Shown here piece by piece: positions 18,648-28,280 of a stretch of 64,000 nucleotides of DNA; positions within the stretch are counted from its first letter, which is position 1, and each line of letters begins with the position of its first letter. The stretch is from Eubacteriaceae bacterium (GTDB lineage: Bacteria; Bacillota; Clostridia; Lachnospirales; Lachnospiraceae), in assembly GCA_910574895.1 (NCBI GenBank), contig CAJTDQ010000004.1, positions 152,701 through 216,700 of the forward strand, in the 5' to 3' direction. Under the pieces are notes generated by a model that was given only the letters and a program-made list of their open reading frames with translations, was not told where the DNA came from and ran no database searches. Both the position numbers and the translations under genes were made by a program.

Positions 18648-19892
18648 TTGAAGAGAGTGGTAGTTACAGGTATGGGAGCTATTACACCGATTGGAAACAG
18701 TGTAGAAGAATTTTGGGAAGGTGTAAAAGCAGACAAAGTAGGAATTGATGAGATTACGAAGTTTGATACAACAGATTACGCAGTAAAACTGGCAGCAGAG
18801 GTGAAAGGATTTCAGCCAAAAGAAAGAATGGATTTTAAATCTGCAAAGCGCATGTCGCCTTTTTCCCAGTACGCTGTCTGTGCGGCAAAAGAGGCAATTG
18901 AGCAGTCAGGTCTTAATTTGGAGCAGGAAGACCCATATCGTGTAGGTGTCAGTGTAGGTTCCGGTATTGGTGGAATGAGTGATATGGAGACGGAGCATAA
19001 AAAAATGCTGGAAAAAGGAAGCGACAGAGTAAAACCTCTGCTTGTTCCGATGATGATTACAAATATGGCAGCAGGAAATGTTGCAATTGCTTATGGAGCA
19101 AAAGGAAAGTGCATCAATGTTGTGACTGCCTGTGCAACGGGAACCCATTCTATTGGAGAAGCATATCGTTCCATACAGTGTGGAGAGGCAGATGTGATGA
19201 TTGCCGGTGGAACAGAGAGTGCAATCACTCCTCTTGGTGTGGCAGGATTCACGAATTTGACTGCTTTAACTAAGAGTACAGATAAAAACAGGGCATCGAT
19301 ACCATTTGATAAAGATCGCAGTGGATTTGTTATGGGAGAAGGTGCAGGAATTGTTATTTTAGAAGAATTGGAACATGCAAAAAAAAGAGGAGCAACGATT
19401 CTGGCTGAAGTGGCCGGATATGGTGCAACTTGTGATGCATACCATGTTACATCTCCGGCAGAGGATGGAAGCGGCGCTGCAAAGGCAATGGAAATTGCAA
19501 TCAAAGAGGCAGGAATGACTGCAGAACAGGTAGACTATATTAATGCTCATGGAACAAGCACGCATCACAATGATTTGTTTGAGACAAGAGCCATTAAACT
19601 TGCATTGGGCGATGCTGCAAAAAATGTAAAAATAAATTCAACAAAATCTATGATAGGGCATCTGTTAGGAGCAGCCGGAGGTGTAGAGTTTATTACATGT
19701 GTAAAGAGTATAGAAGATGGCTATATTCATCCGACGGTAGGATTGAAGGAATCGGGTGAAGAATGTGATTTAGATTATGTAATGGGAGAAGGAGTTTATC
19801 AGGATGTAAATTTTGTTTTGTCGAATTCATTAGGATTTGGCGGACATAATGGAACTCTTGCAATCAAAAAATATTCAGAGGAAAGGGCGTAA
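18648..19892 (+). CDS. fabF: 3-oxoacyl-ACP synthase II (FabF)
   Basis: 414 residues from a TTG at 18648, chosen because the family N-terminus (KRVVVTGMGAITPIG) begins there and GGAGAG lies 8 bases upstream; a longer reading would add 15 unrelated residues. Chain-elongating condensing enzyme. The Cys-His-His triad is intact: Cys162 in VTACATGT, then HGTSTHHND and IGHLLGAAG. Confidence 0.95.
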   Translation: MKRVVVTGMGAITPIGNSVEEFWEGVKADKVGIDEITKFDTTDYAVKLAAEVKGFQPKERMDFKSAKRMSPFSQYAVCAAKEAIEQSGLNLEQEDPYRVGVSVGSGIGGMSDMETEHKKMLEKGSDRVKPLLVPMMITNMAAGNVAIAYGAKGKCINVVTACATGTHSIGEAYRSIQCGEADVMIAGGTESAITPLGVAGFTNLTALTKSTDKNRASIPFDKDRSGFVMGEGAGIVILEELEHAKKRGATILAEVAGYGATCDAYHVTSPAEDGSGAAKAMEIAIKEAGMTAEQVDYINAHGTSTHHNDLFETRAIKLALGDAAKNVKINSTKSMIGHLLGAAGGVEFITCVKSIEDGYIHPTVGLKESGEECDLDYVMGEGVYQDVNFVLSNSLGFGGHNGTLAIKKYSEERA

Positions 19893-19896
19893 GCAG

Positions 19897-20328
19897 ATGA
19901 ATATTAGTGATATTAAAGAATTGATTAGGGAAGTCTCTAATTCTGAAATAGATGAATTTCAATATGAAGATGATGGTGGGATGTTGTCACTTGTTAAAGG
20001 AAAACGTGGCACTGTTGTAAAAGAGTATATAAAAGAAGATATTGTTGTACCACAGGCGGAGGAAAAAGTTTTTATAGAAGAGACAGATATGAATGTAAAG
20101 ACGGTAACTTCTCCATTGGTAGGAACTGTATATATGGCGCCTGCAGAAGGAGAAGAGCCATTTGTTTCTGTCGGAGATGTCGTTAAAAAGGGTCAGGTAC
20201 TGGCAATTGTGGAAGCAATGAAATTAATGAACGAAATCGAATCAGAATATGATGGCGTTATTAAAGAAATTTGCGTAAATAATGAAGAGGCAGTGGAGTT
20301 TGGTCAGAAGCTTTTTGTTATAGAGTAA
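19897..20328 (+). CDS. accB: Biotin carboxyl carrier protein of acetyl-CoA carboxylase (AccB)
   Basis: 143 residues from the ATG at 19897, 4 bases after the fabF stop. The N-terminal helix (NISDIKELIREVSNS) is typical of AccB, followed by an acidic linker and the C-terminal biotinyl domain with Lys109 in VEAMKLMNE. It carries CO2 from AccC to the carboxyltransferase. All acetyl-CoA carboxylase parts are in this operon. Confidence 0.95.
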   Translation: MNISDIKELIREVSNSEIDEFQYEDDGGMLSLVKGKRGTVVKEYIKEDIVVPQAEEKVFIEETDMNVKTVTSPLVGTVYMAPAEGEEPFVSVGDVVKKGQVLAIVEAMKLMNEIESEYDGVIKEICVNNEEAVEFGQKLFVIE

Positions 20329-20352
20329 TGAAGAGGGAAAGGAAAGTTTTTC

Positions 20353-20775
20353 ATGTTAAATATAGAAGAAATTAAACAAATTATTCCACACAGACATCCT
20401 TTTTTACTGATTGATTATATTGAAGATTATGAGCCGGGAAAATATGCAGTAGGATACAAGTGTGTAACTTACAGAGAAGATTTTTTTGCAGGTCACTTTC
20501 CAAACCTGCCTGTAATGCCTGGTGTATTGACGATTGAGGCGTTGGCACAAGTAGGAGCAGTCGCAATCTTAAGCATGGAAGAAAACAAAGGAAAAACTGC
20601 TTTTTTTGGTGGTATTAATAAATGCCGTTTTAAGGGAAAGGTAGTTCCGGGAGATAAATTAAAGCTGGAAACAGAGATTATTCAGCAAAAGGGGCCGGTC
20701 GGAATAGGAAAGGCAACAGCCAGTGTAGAAGGAAAGACGGTGGCTGTTGCAGAACTTACATTTATGGTTGGTTAG
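20353..20775 (+). CDS. fabZ: 3-hydroxyacyl-ACP dehydratase (FabZ)
   Basis: 140 residues, hot-dog fold. Catalytic His48 in [11 protein letters not shown] and Glu62 in LTIEALAQ. Removes water from 3-hydroxyacyl-ACP. It sits between accB and accC, a gene order common in Firmicutes. No separate FabA/FabM-type isomerase is visible, so how unsaturated fatty acids are made cannot be told here. Confidence 0.95.
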   Translation: MLNIEEIKQIIPHRHPFLLIDYIEDYEPGKYAVGYKCVTYREDFFAGHFPNLPVMPGVLTIEALAQVGAVAILSMEENKGKTAFFGGINKCRFKGKVVPGDKLKLETEIIQQKGPVGIGKATASVEGKTVAVAELTFMVG

Positions 20776-20795
20776 TTGAAAACGAGGTGATTTTT

Positions 20796-22154
20796 GTGAT
20801 ACAAAAAATGTTAATTGCAAACAGAGGAGAAATCGCTGTAAGAATTATAAGAGTCTGCAGGGAAATGGGAATACAGACTGTTGCAGTTTATTCTGTGGCA
20901 GATAAAGAAGCGCTCCATACACAGTTGGCGGATGAGGCTATCTGCATCGGAGAAACAAAATCCAGTGAAAGTTATCTGAACATGGAAAGTATTATCAGTG
21001 CAGCAGTTACTTCAGGAGCAGATGCTATCCATCCGGGATTTGGATTTTTGTCGGAAAATCCTGTTTTTGCAAAGTTGTGCGAAAAATGCAATATTACATA
21101 TGTAGGACCAAAGTCTGATGTGATAGAAAAAATGGGAAATAAGGTAGAAGCAAGAAATACTATGATAAATGCGGGAATCCCTGTAATTCCGGGGAACAAT
21201 GACGGTATTTGCGACTGTGCCACAGGAAAAAGTGTTGCTGAGCATGTGGGATATCCAATTATGATCAAAGCAGCTTCTGGTGGTGGAGGTAAGGGTATGA
21301 GAGTAGCTTATACAGCAGAGGACTTTGAAAATGCATTTATGGCTGCGCAGAAGGAAAGCGAGATGGCTTTTGGCGACAATACAATGTATATTGAGCATTT
21401 TGTTGAGCATCCAAGACATATAGAATTTCAGATTATGGCAGATAAGTATGGGAATGTCGTTCATCTTGGAGAAAGGGATTGCTCATTGCAGAGAAATCAT
21501 CAGAAAATTATTGAGGAAGCACCGTCTTGTGCATTGTCGGAAGAACTTCGGGAAGAAATGGGACAGATGGCTGTGAAAGCTGCGATGGCAGCAGGCTACG
21601 AAAATGCAGGAACGATAGAGTTTTTATTGGAGAAAACCGGAAAATATTATTTTATGGAAATGAACACAAGAATTCAGGTTGAACATCCGATTACAGAAAG
21701 TATTACGGGAATTGATATCGTAAAAGAACAGATAAAAATTGCCGATGGAAAGGAACTCCCTTTTACGCAGGATGATATTGTGATTAAGGGACATTCCATA
21801 GAGTGCCGGATTAATGCGGAAAATCCGGATAAAGGATTCAGACCGTGTCCCGGCAAAATCAAAGAAATACATTTTCCCGGTGGAAATGGTGTAAGGGTGG
21901 ATTCTGCAATATTTTCAGGCTGTGAGATTACACCGTACTATGATTCTATGCTTGCAAAATTAATTGTTTATGCAGAGAACAGAGAAGAAGCAATTCACAA
22001 AATGAGAAGTGCCCTTGGAGAAGTCGTGATAGAGGGAATTGACACAAATATTGATTATGAGTATGAGATTATCAATGACAGTAAATTTATTTCAGGAAAT
22101 TTTGATGTAGATTTTATTGAAAAGTTTAACAGAGACAGGAGAGCTGTAAGTTGA
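20796..22154 (+). CDS. accC: Biotin carboxylase (AccC)
   Basis: 452 residues from the GTG at 20796, chosen because AACGAGGTG lies ahead of it and the family N-terminus IQKMLIANRGEIAVR starts there. ATP-grasp enzyme that carboxylates biotin on AccB. Visible: the Gly-rich loop KAASGGGGKGMR, the HIEFQIMAD segment and the catalytic FMEMNTRIQVEHP. Its TGA overlaps the TTG of the next gene. Confidence 0.95.
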   Translation: MIQKMLIANRGEIAVRIIRVCREMGIQTVAVYSVADKEALHTQLADEAICIGETKSSESYLNMESIISAAVTSGADAIHPGFGFLSENPVFAKLCEKCNITYVGPKSDVIEKMGNKVEARNTMINAGIPVIPGNNDGICDCATGKSVAEHVGYPIMIKAASGGGGKGMRVAYTAEDFENAFMAAQKESEMAFGDNTMYIEHFVEHPRHIEFQIMADKYGNVVHLGERDCSLQRNHQKIIEEAPSCALSEELREEMGQMAVKAAMAAGYENAGTIEFLLEKTGKYYFMEMNTRIQVEHPITESITGIDIVKEQIKIADGKELPFTQDDIVIKGHSIECRINAENPDKGFRPCPGKIKEIHFPGGNGVRVDSAIFSGCEITPYYDSMLAKLIVYAENREEAIHKMRSALGEVVIEGIDTNIDYEYEIINDSKFISGNFDVDFIEKFNRDRRAVS

Positions 22155-23845
22155 AATTACAAAAACGAATCAAAAAACAGAGAAATGAATATATAACAAT
22201 TAAAATTCCAAAGCCGGATGTTCCAAAAGGCTTGTTTACAAAATGTAAAAAGTGTGGAAATATGGTTCTCTCAGAAGAGGTAAAAGAAAAAGGATATGTA
22301 TGTCCGAAATGTGGAGAATATTTTAGAATTCATGCGAAAACAAGAATCCGAATGATTGCTGATAAGGGAAGTTTTGAATCATGGTTTGAGGGAATGGAGA
22401 TTGAAAATCCTTTGCAGGATGAGGAGTACGAAAAGAAATTATTAGATATTAAAGAAAAAACAAAGTTAGATGAAGCAGTCATCACAGGAAAAATTTTAAT
22501 TCATGGACATCCGACAGCAGTTGCAGTAATGGATGGAAGATTTATGATGGCAAGTATGGGAAGTATTGTAGGGGAGAAAATTACGAGAACCGTAGAGAGA
22601 GCTACAAAAGAGAATCTTCCTATGATTATTTTTTCCTGTTCGGGTGGAGCCAGAATGCAGGAAGGCATTGTTTCCCTAATGCAGATGGCAAAAACTTCGG
22701 CGGCATTAAAACGCCATAGTGACAGTGGAAATTTATATATTTCTGTATTGACTGACCCGACGACGGGAGGAGTTACGGCAAGTTTCGCAATGCTTGGAGA
22801 TGTGATTATTGCAGAGCAGGGAGCATTAGTTGGATTTGCAGGGCCCCGTGTAATAGAGCAGACCATCGGACAGAAACTTCCAAAGGGATTTCAGAGAGCG
22901 GAGTTCTTGTTGGAGCATGGCTTTGTGGATATGGTTCTGGAAAGAAATAAGATAAAGCAAACACTCAGTGAAATTGTATCTATGCATTATATAAAAAATA
23001 ATGAGATAAGGAATCATCAGCGACAGGAAGAAGTTCACGAAGAATGTGGGGCAGAGGGCAGCGTTCTATCGGCTTGGGAAAAGGTTCAGATTTCCAGAGA
23101 TAATAAAAGACCGTCAGGAGAGGATTATATCGAAAATCTCTTTGATGATTTTATAGAGTTTCATGGAGACAGGTATTATGGTGATGACAGTGCAGTAATG
23201 GGGGGGATTGCCCGGTTTCATGGAATGCCGGTGACGGTGATTGCCCAGGTAAAAGGTCATAGTACCAAGGAAAATATTAAAAGAAATTTTGGAATGCCGT
23301 CCCCGGAGGGATATCGAAAGGCATTAAGGCTTATGAAACAGGCAGAAAAGTTTCACAGACCGGTTGTCTGTTTTGTCGACACGCCGGGAGCGTTTTGTGG
23401 AATAGAGGCTGAAGAAAGAGGACAGGGCGAAGCAATCGCAAAAAATTTGTTTGAGATATCTGGGATTTGTGTTCCGATTTTATCTGTTTTCGTAGGTGAA
23501 GGAGGAAGCGGAGGTGCGCTGGCGTTAGCTGTAGCAAATGAAGTCTGGATGTTGGAAAACTCGGTTTATTCTGTACTTTCTCCGGAAGGATATGCCAGTA
23601 TTTTGTGGAAAAATGGAAAACTGGCAGATAAGGCAGCTGATGCCATGAAAATGACTGCACATGATATCAAAGAGTTAAATGTAATAGAAAAGGTTCTGAG
23701 TGAACCCGATAATTATTGTGTAGAAAATATGGGAAGTGTAATAGAACAGTTAGATATTGAAATTCAAATGTTTCTAGCAGAAAAGATGAAACTTACAGAG
23801 GCAGAAATCGTAGAAGAACGATATAAAAGATTTAGGAGAATGTAA
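22151..23845 (+). CDS. accDA: Fused acetyl-CoA carboxylase carboxyltransferase, beta then alpha (AccD-AccA)
   Basis: 564 residues in a single frame. Residues 1-~285 are AccD: zinc ribbon Cys32, Cys35, Cys51, Cys54, then FSCSGGARMQEG and DPTTGGVTASFAMLGD. Residues ~300-564 are AccA: NLFDDFIEFHGDR, RNFGMPSPEGYRKA, FVDTPGAFCG, GEGGSGGALAL. Most bacteria make these as two proteins that assemble as an alpha2beta2 tetramer; here they are one chain joined by a short Glu/Gln/His-rich linker. The AccA part lacks much of the usual N-terminal helical region. Translational coupling to accC is through a 4-base overlap. Confidence 0.92.
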   Translation: MKLQKRIKKQRNEYITIKIPKPDVPKGLFTKCKKCGNMVLSEEVKEKGYVCPKCGEYFRIHAKTRIRMIADKGSFESWFEGMEIENPLQDEEYEKKLLDIKEKTKLDEAVITGKILIHGHPTAVAVMDGRFMMASMGSIVGEKITRTVERATKENLPMIIFSCSGGARMQEGIVSLMQMAKTSAALKRHSDSGNLYISVLTDPTTGGVTASFAMLGDVIIAEQGALVGFAGPRVIEQTIGQKLPKGFQRAEFLLEHGFVDMVLERNKIKQTLSEIVSMHYIKNNEIRNHQRQEEVHEECGAEGSVLSAWEKVQISRDNKRPSGEDYIENLFDDFIEFHGDRYYGDDSAVMGGIARFHGMPVTVIAQVKGHSTKENIKRNFGMPSPEGYRKALRLMKQAEKFHRPVVCFVDTPGAFCGIEAEERGQGEAIAKNLFEISGICVPILSVFVGEGGSGGALALAVANEVWMLENSVYSVLSPEGYASILWKNGKLADKAADAMKMTAHDIKELNVIEKVLSEPDNYCVENMGSVIEQLDIEIQMFLAEKMKLTEAEIVEERYKRFRRM

Positions 23846-24906
23846 TGAATTTAAGACCTTTAATCATAGGAGAGTTAAAAGCAGATATTCCGGTAATTCA
23901 GGGAGGAATGGGCGTTGGAATCTCATTGGCAAATCTTGCAGGAGCAGTAGCGAATGAAGGTGGTGTCGGCATTATATCTACAGCACAGATTGGTTATAGA
24001 GAAAAAGACTTTTATGAGAATCCATTAAAAGCAAATTTAAGGGCTATCCGACAGGAATTTCAAAAAGCAAGAAAAATTTCTCCGGATGGAATTATAGGTT
24101 TTAATATTATGACAGCTTTGAATCATTATAAAGAGCAGGTCATTGAGGCGGTAAAGAGCGGTGCAGATATTATTATTTCAGGAGCAGGGCTGCCGGTAGA
24201 ACTGCCGGAGTTTGTGAAAGGTTATAAAACAAAAATTGCGCCGATTGTTTCAGGGAGAAAGTCCGCAGAGGTTATTCTGAAATATTGGGATAAGAAATAT
24301 AAGACAACAGCAGATATGATTGTGATTGAGGGGCCTAAGGCTGGTGGACATCTGGGCTTTTCAAAAGAAGAAATAATAAAATACGAGAGTAGCAGTTATG
24401 ATAATGAAGTGTTGCAGATAAAGGAAGTAGTAGAACGATACAGGGAAAAGTATAAAAAGTATATTCCAATTGTATTGGCAGGAGGTATCTCAAAACAAGA
24501 GGACATTCATCATGCTCTTTCTCTTGGAATGGATGGAGTACAGGTAGCATCTGCTTTTGTGACAACTGATGAGTGCGATGCAGATATCCGATATAAAGAG
24601 TCCTATATTCATGCAGAAAAAGAGGATATTACGATTGTGAAAAGTCCGGTAGGAATGCCGGGAAGAGCTATTAAGAATAAGTTTATGGCAGAAGTTATGA
24701 ATGGAAAAAAAATTTCACCAAAGAAATGTCTTGGATGTTTAAAGAAATGTAACCCTGCAGAAATTCCTTATTGTATTACGGAGCGGTTGATTCACGCTGC
24801 AAAGGGTGACGTGGATAACGGACTTTTGTTCTGTGGTGGAAACAGCTATGAACAGAAAGAGATTACTACGGTTCATCAGGTGATGAAAAGATTGTTTGAG
24901 AATTAA
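23845..24906 (+). CDS. FabK/nitronate monooxygenase-like flavoprotein with Cys-rich C-terminus
   Basis: 353 residues; ATG overlaps the accDA stop by one base. Same TIM-barrel superfamily as FabK (IPVIQGGMGVGISLANLAGAVA, EGPKAGGHLGF, LAGGISKQEDI) but more distant. After the barrel there is a four-Cys stretch around CLGCLKKCNP and PYCIT, then a GLLFCGG tail, which FabK lacks and which may bind metal or a cluster. Its place as the last gene of the fab operon suggests a role in lipid synthesis or in removing a by-product, but the substrate is unknown. Confidence 0.8.
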   Translation: MNLRPLIIGELKADIPVIQGGMGVGISLANLAGAVANEGGVGIISTAQIGYREKDFYENPLKANLRAIRQEFQKARKISPDGIIGFNIMTALNHYKEQVIEAVKSGADIIISGAGLPVELPEFVKGYKTKIAPIVSGRKSAEVILKYWDKKYKTTADMIVIEGPKAGGHLGFSKEEIIKYESSSYDNEVLQIKEVVERYREKYKKYIPIVLAGGISKQEDIHHALSLGMDGVQVASAFVTTDECDADIRYKESYIHAEKEDITIVKSPVGMPGRAIKNKFMAEVMNGKKISPKKCLGCLKKCNPAEIPYCITERLIHAAKGDVDNGLLFCGGNSYEQKEITTVHQVMKRLFEN

Positions 24907-24951
24907 TGTGAGGATTGTACTGAAAAAATTGTTTTGTCATGTCACAAGTAA

Positions 24952-24980
24952 TGTACATTTATTGGCAGAAAAGGTATAAT
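24952..24980 (+). promoter_or_regulatory. Possible promoter for the TetR-type gene
   Basis: TGTACA, 17-base spacer, TATAAT. The -35 box is poor. The sequence TTGTCATGTCACAA just upstream is a weak dyad. Confidence 0.45.
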
Positions 24981-25060
24981 TATTTCAGTAAACAGAAAAT
25001 TAATATCGTGTAGAAGAGCGTGTCTGCTTTTTGGATAAAGGCATGGAGATTGGAGCAGAA

Positions 25061-25627
25061 ATGGAAAATTTAGAAAAGACAGATAGAAGAATCAGGAGAA
25101 CAAAAAAAGCAATCAAAGAGGCGTTGATTGAAGTGTTAAAAAAGAAAAATGTGGAAAATGTTACCATTAAAGAATTAGCAGACAAAGCAGATATTACGAG
25201 AGCTACATTTTATCAGTATTACAGGGACCCGGTAGACACACTAGAGCAGCTTCAGAAGGAAATATGTGCAGATTTGCAGAAAATTGTAGAAAAGACAGAA
25301 GGTGGAGATGCGGCAGGTTTTTTTGCACTTCTATTTCAATATTTTTATGAAGATAAAACAAAGGCAGATATTTTATCGTTTAGTATGCAGAATCAGACCG
25401 GATATGAAAAGTTGGGTCAGTATATACATAATAAATATATGCTCAGATGGAAGGATAAGTATATAGATAAGAGTCTGAAACAATACGAATATTATCGTTA
25501 TTATATTGTTTTCGGCTGTATTGCAGTAGTGGAAAACTGGGTCAGAGACGGAATGAAAGAGACACCGGAAGAAATGACGGAGATTGCAGTGAGTCTGCTG
25601 CCAAAACAGAAAATGTATTTGAAGTAG
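25061..25627 (+). CDS. TetR/AcrR-family transcriptional regulator
   Basis: 188 residues from the ATG at 25061 (TTGGAG 6 bases upstream); an upstream TTG at 25031 is possible. N-terminal helix-turn-helix (TKKAIKEALIEVLKKKNVENVTIKELADKADITRATFYQYY) is clear; the C-terminal ligand domain matches the type with a late LLPK motif. It lies between the fab operon and iorAB and may control either; ligand unknown. Terminator directly behind. Confidence 0.85.
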   Translation: MENLEKTDRRIRRTKKAIKEALIEVLKKKNVENVTIKELADKADITRATFYQYYRDPVDTLEQLQKEICADLQKIVEKTEGGDAAGFFALLFQYFYEDKTKADILSFSMQNQTGYEKLGQYIHNKYMLRWKDKYIDKSLKQYEYYRYYIVFGCIAVVENWVRDGMKETPEEMTEIAVSLLPKQKMYLK

Positions 25628-25655
25628 AGAACGGGAATAGCTGCCCGTTCTTTTA
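25628..25655 (+). terminator. Rho-independent terminator
   Basis: AGAACGGG pairs with CCCGTTCT around an 8-base loop, followed by TTTA; it starts right at the regulator stop codon. Confidence 0.85.
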
Positions 25656-25684
25656 TTGACTAAAAACATACAATAATTTATAAT
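25656..25684 (+). promoter_or_regulatory. Promoter for iorAB
   Basis: TTGACT, 17-base spacer, TATAAT, starting in the T-run of the preceding terminator. ACTTTTTATGACAATAAAGT directly follows the -10 box and resembles a spaced version of the ACTTTAAAGT operator candidate. Confidence 0.72.
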
Positions 25685-25803
25685 ACTTTTTATGACAATA
25701 AAGTGCTGATTTTCGATAAAATCTGCGTGGAAAGATATGGTTTTTCCAACATAGAATATTAGAAATCAGTAATTGAAATATTTATGAGAGGCAGGAAACA
25801 GAT

Positions 25804-27549
25804 TTGAGTAAACAAACGATTATGCTGGGCAATGAAGCCATAGCAAGAGGTGCTTACGAAGCAGGGGTTAAAGTGACATCTGCATATCCGGGAACACCGA
25901 GTACAGAAGTAAGCGAAAACGTAGTGAAATATGATGGCGTTTATGCAGAGTGGGCGCCAAATGAAAAAGTTGCAGCAGAAGTGGCGATTGGTGCATCTAT
26001 GGCAGGAAGTCGCTCTATGTGCATGATGAAGATGGTAGGTCTCAATGTAGCTGCTGACCCACTTTATTCAGATGCTTATATTGGAGTCAATGGTGGTTTG
26101 GTAGTAGTTGTGGCAGATGACCCGGGTATTTACAGTTCACAGAATGAACAGGATACAAGAATGGTAGGCCGTGCCGCTATGATACCGGTTATTGAACCAT
26201 CAGACAGCGAGGAGGCAAGAGTATTTACAAAGAGAGCTTTTGAGTTGTCAGAGGAATACGACACTCCTGTTATTTTAAGAACAACGACAAGACTCGCACA
26301 TTCGCAAGGGTTGGTAAATCTCGAAGACAGAGTAGAGATAGAAGATAAACCTTATGAGAGAAATATCCAGAAGAATGTTATGATGCCGGTAAATGCGATT
26401 ACAGCGCATAAAAAAGTAGAAGCGCGAATGAACAGAATGGCAGAAGACGCAGATACTTTAGATATTAATAAGGTAGAATATAATGATACAAGCATCGGAA
26501 TTATTACTAGTGGTATTCCATATCAGTATGTCAAGGAAGTATTGCCAAATGCATCAGTATTAAAACTTGGTCTGGTACACCCTTTGGCAAAAGGGCTTAT
26601 TCAAGAATTTGCAAGTAAAGTAGACAGATTGATTATCGTCGAAGAATTAGAACCTGTTATTGAAGAGCAGGTAAAGGCAATGGGCATTGCATGTGAAGGA
26701 AAGAATTTATTCACAATTCAGGGTGAATACAGTGCAAATATGCTGAGAGAAAAGATTCTCGGCGAAAAGGTTAACATAAAACAACCTGCACAGGCACCGG
26801 CAAGACCACCAATTTTGTGTCCGGGCTGTCCTCACAGAAGTACATATTCCGTACTAAAGAAATTGAGAATTCATGCAGCAGGCGATATTGGATGCTATAC
26901 ATTAGGGGCAGTAAACCCATTAGGCGTGGTTGATACAACACTTTGTATGGGTTCTAGTATTTCCACTCTTCATGGAATGGAAAAAGCAAAAGGCAAGGAA
27001 TATATTAAAAATTGGGTAGCTGTAATTGGTGACAGTACATTCCTTCATACAGGTGTAAATTCCCTTATGAATATGGTATATAACAAATCAACTGGTACTG
27101 TGATTATCCTTGACAATTCAACGACAGGTATGACAGGTCATCAGGATCATCCGGCGACTGGAAAGACATTATCCGGTGAGGCAGCATATCAGGTAGACTT
27201 GGTTGATTTATGTAAGGCATTAGGTGTACAGCATGTAGAGGTTGTCGATGCTTTTGATGTGGACAGACTGACAAAGGTTGTAAAAGAAGAAGTGGCACGT
27301 GACGAGGTTTCTGTTATTATTTCCCAGTCTCCTTGTGCATTATTAAAATCCTTTGTTCCAAAGGGTAAGTGCTATACAATTCCTGAAAAATGTGTGAAGT
27401 GTGGACAGTGTCTGGTTCCGGGATGTCCGGCAATGACAAAGAATGCAGATGGAACAGTGGCAATTGATGAAACAATGTGTAATGGCTGTGGACTTTGCAT
27501 GAGCAATTGCAAGTTCGGTGCGATTGAATTGAAAAAGAAGGGAGAATAA
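25804..27549 (+). CDS. iorA: Indolepyruvate:ferredoxin oxidoreductase, alpha subunit
   Basis: 581 residues, TTG start. Thiamine-diphosphate enzyme that oxidatively decarboxylates aryl pyruvates (from Trp, Phe, Tyr) to aryl-acetyl-CoA with ferredoxin reduction. N-terminal pyrimidine domain (AYPGTPSTEVSE), then ILCPGCPHRSTY, thiamine-binding GDIGCYTLG, and at the C-terminus two 4Fe-4S motifs: CVKCGQCLVPGCP and CNGCGLCMSNC. Length and domain order are as in known IorA. It is followed after 2 bases by iorB. Acts in the cytoplasm. Confidence 0.94.
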   Translation: MSKQTIMLGNEAIARGAYEAGVKVTSAYPGTPSTEVSENVVKYDGVYAEWAPNEKVAAEVAIGASMAGSRSMCMMKMVGLNVAADPLYSDAYIGVNGGLVVVVADDPGIYSSQNEQDTRMVGRAAMIPVIEPSDSEEARVFTKRAFELSEEYDTPVILRTTTRLAHSQGLVNLEDRVEIEDKPYERNIQKNVMMPVNAITAHKKVEARMNRMAEDADTLDINKVEYNDTSIGIITSGIPYQYVKEVLPNASVLKLGLVHPLAKGLIQEFASKVDRLIIVEELEPVIEEQVKAMGIACEGKNLFTIQGEYSANMLREKILGEKVNIKQPAQAPARPPILCPGCPHRSTYSVLKKLRIHAAGDIGCYTLGAVNPLGVVDTTLCMGSSISTLHGMEKAKGKEYIKNWVAVIGDSTFLHTGVNSLMNMVYNKSTGTVIILDNSTTGMTGHQDHPATGKTLSGEAAYQVDLVDLCKALGVQHVEVVDAFDVDRLTKVVKEEVARDEVSVIISQSPCALLKSFVPKGKCYTIPEKCVKCGQCLVPGCPAMTKNADGTVAIDETMCNGCGLCMSNCKFGAIELKKKGE

Positions 27550-27551
27550 TC

Positions 27552-28127
27552 ATGGCAGAGACAAAAAATATTATGATTGTAGGCGTTGGCGGTCAGGGTA
27601 CTCTCCTTACAAGTAGAATATTAGGCGGTATCACTGTTGCAGCAGGATATGATGTAAAATTATCAGAAGTCCATGGTATGGCACAGCGTGGCGGCAGCGT
27701 TGTTACTTATGTCAGATATGGCGAGAAAGTGGCAGAGCCGATTGTTGAACCGGGTACAGCAGATGTGTTGATTGCATTTGAGAGATTAGAGGCATTACGT
27801 TATGCACATTTCTTAAAGGAAGATGGTGTCATTATCGTGAATGATCAGAGAATTGACCCGATGCCGGTAGTGACAGGTGCGGCAGAATATCCAAAAGGTA
27901 TTATTGAATCCCTGTCAGAGCAGTATAAGGTAATATCTGTAGATGCTCAGGCAGAGGCACTTGCCATGGGAAATTCAAGAGTATTTAATGTGATTATTCT
28001 TGGAATTGCAGCGAAACATATGGATTTTCCAAAGGAGCAGTGGATAGAGGTAATTAAGAACACCGTTCCACCAAAGACAATTGATATCAATGTGGCGGCG
28101 TTTGAGCGTGGCTATGAAATAGCATAG
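27552..28127 (+). CDS. iorB: Indolepyruvate:ferredoxin oxidoreductase, beta subunit
   Basis: 191 residues; gamma-type domain of 2-oxoacid oxidoreductases. GVGGQGTLLTSRILG and SEVHGMAQRGGSVVTYVRYG are typical of IorB. Partner of IorA; GGAGAATAATC precedes the ATG. Terminator 3 bases behind the stop. Confidence 0.94.
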   Translation: MAETKNIMIVGVGGQGTLLTSRILGGITVAAGYDVKLSEVHGMAQRGGSVVTYVRYGEKVAEPIVEPGTADVLIAFERLEALRYAHFLKEDGVIIVNDQRIDPMPVVTGAAEYPKGIIESLSEQYKVISVDAQAEALAMGNSRVFNVIILGIAAKHMDFPKEQWIEVIKNTVPPKTIDINVAAFERGYEIA

Positions 28128-28128
28128 A

Positions 28129-28161
28129 AAAAAGGAGTCATCTTCAGTGGTGACTCCTTTT
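28129..28161 (+). terminator. Terminator of iorAB
   Basis: AAAAGGAGTCA pairs with TGACTCCTTTT, 9-base loop. Confidence 0.9.
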
Positions 28162-28251
28162 CAAATTTTCAGTCTGGTAGGTGTTGTATCCTTCATAATG
28201 ATAACTTGCATCAATACCTTTCATATAGACTTCTCTGTCATTAATATCATA

Positions 28252-28280
28252 TTGTGTGGGTAATAACTACTTGATATACT
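28252..28280 (+). promoter_or_regulatory. Promoter for the amidohydrolase
   Basis: TTGTGT, 17-base spacer, TATACT; leader of about 125 bases before the chosen ATG. Confidence 0.65.

Noticed and set aside
28131..28251. Minus-strand stretch reading like a protein fragment (MKGIDASYHYEGYNTYQ)
   Set aside because: Only about 40 codons between stops, no start with a ribosome site, and it overlaps the iorAB terminator. It may be a gene remnant, but there is too little to call.
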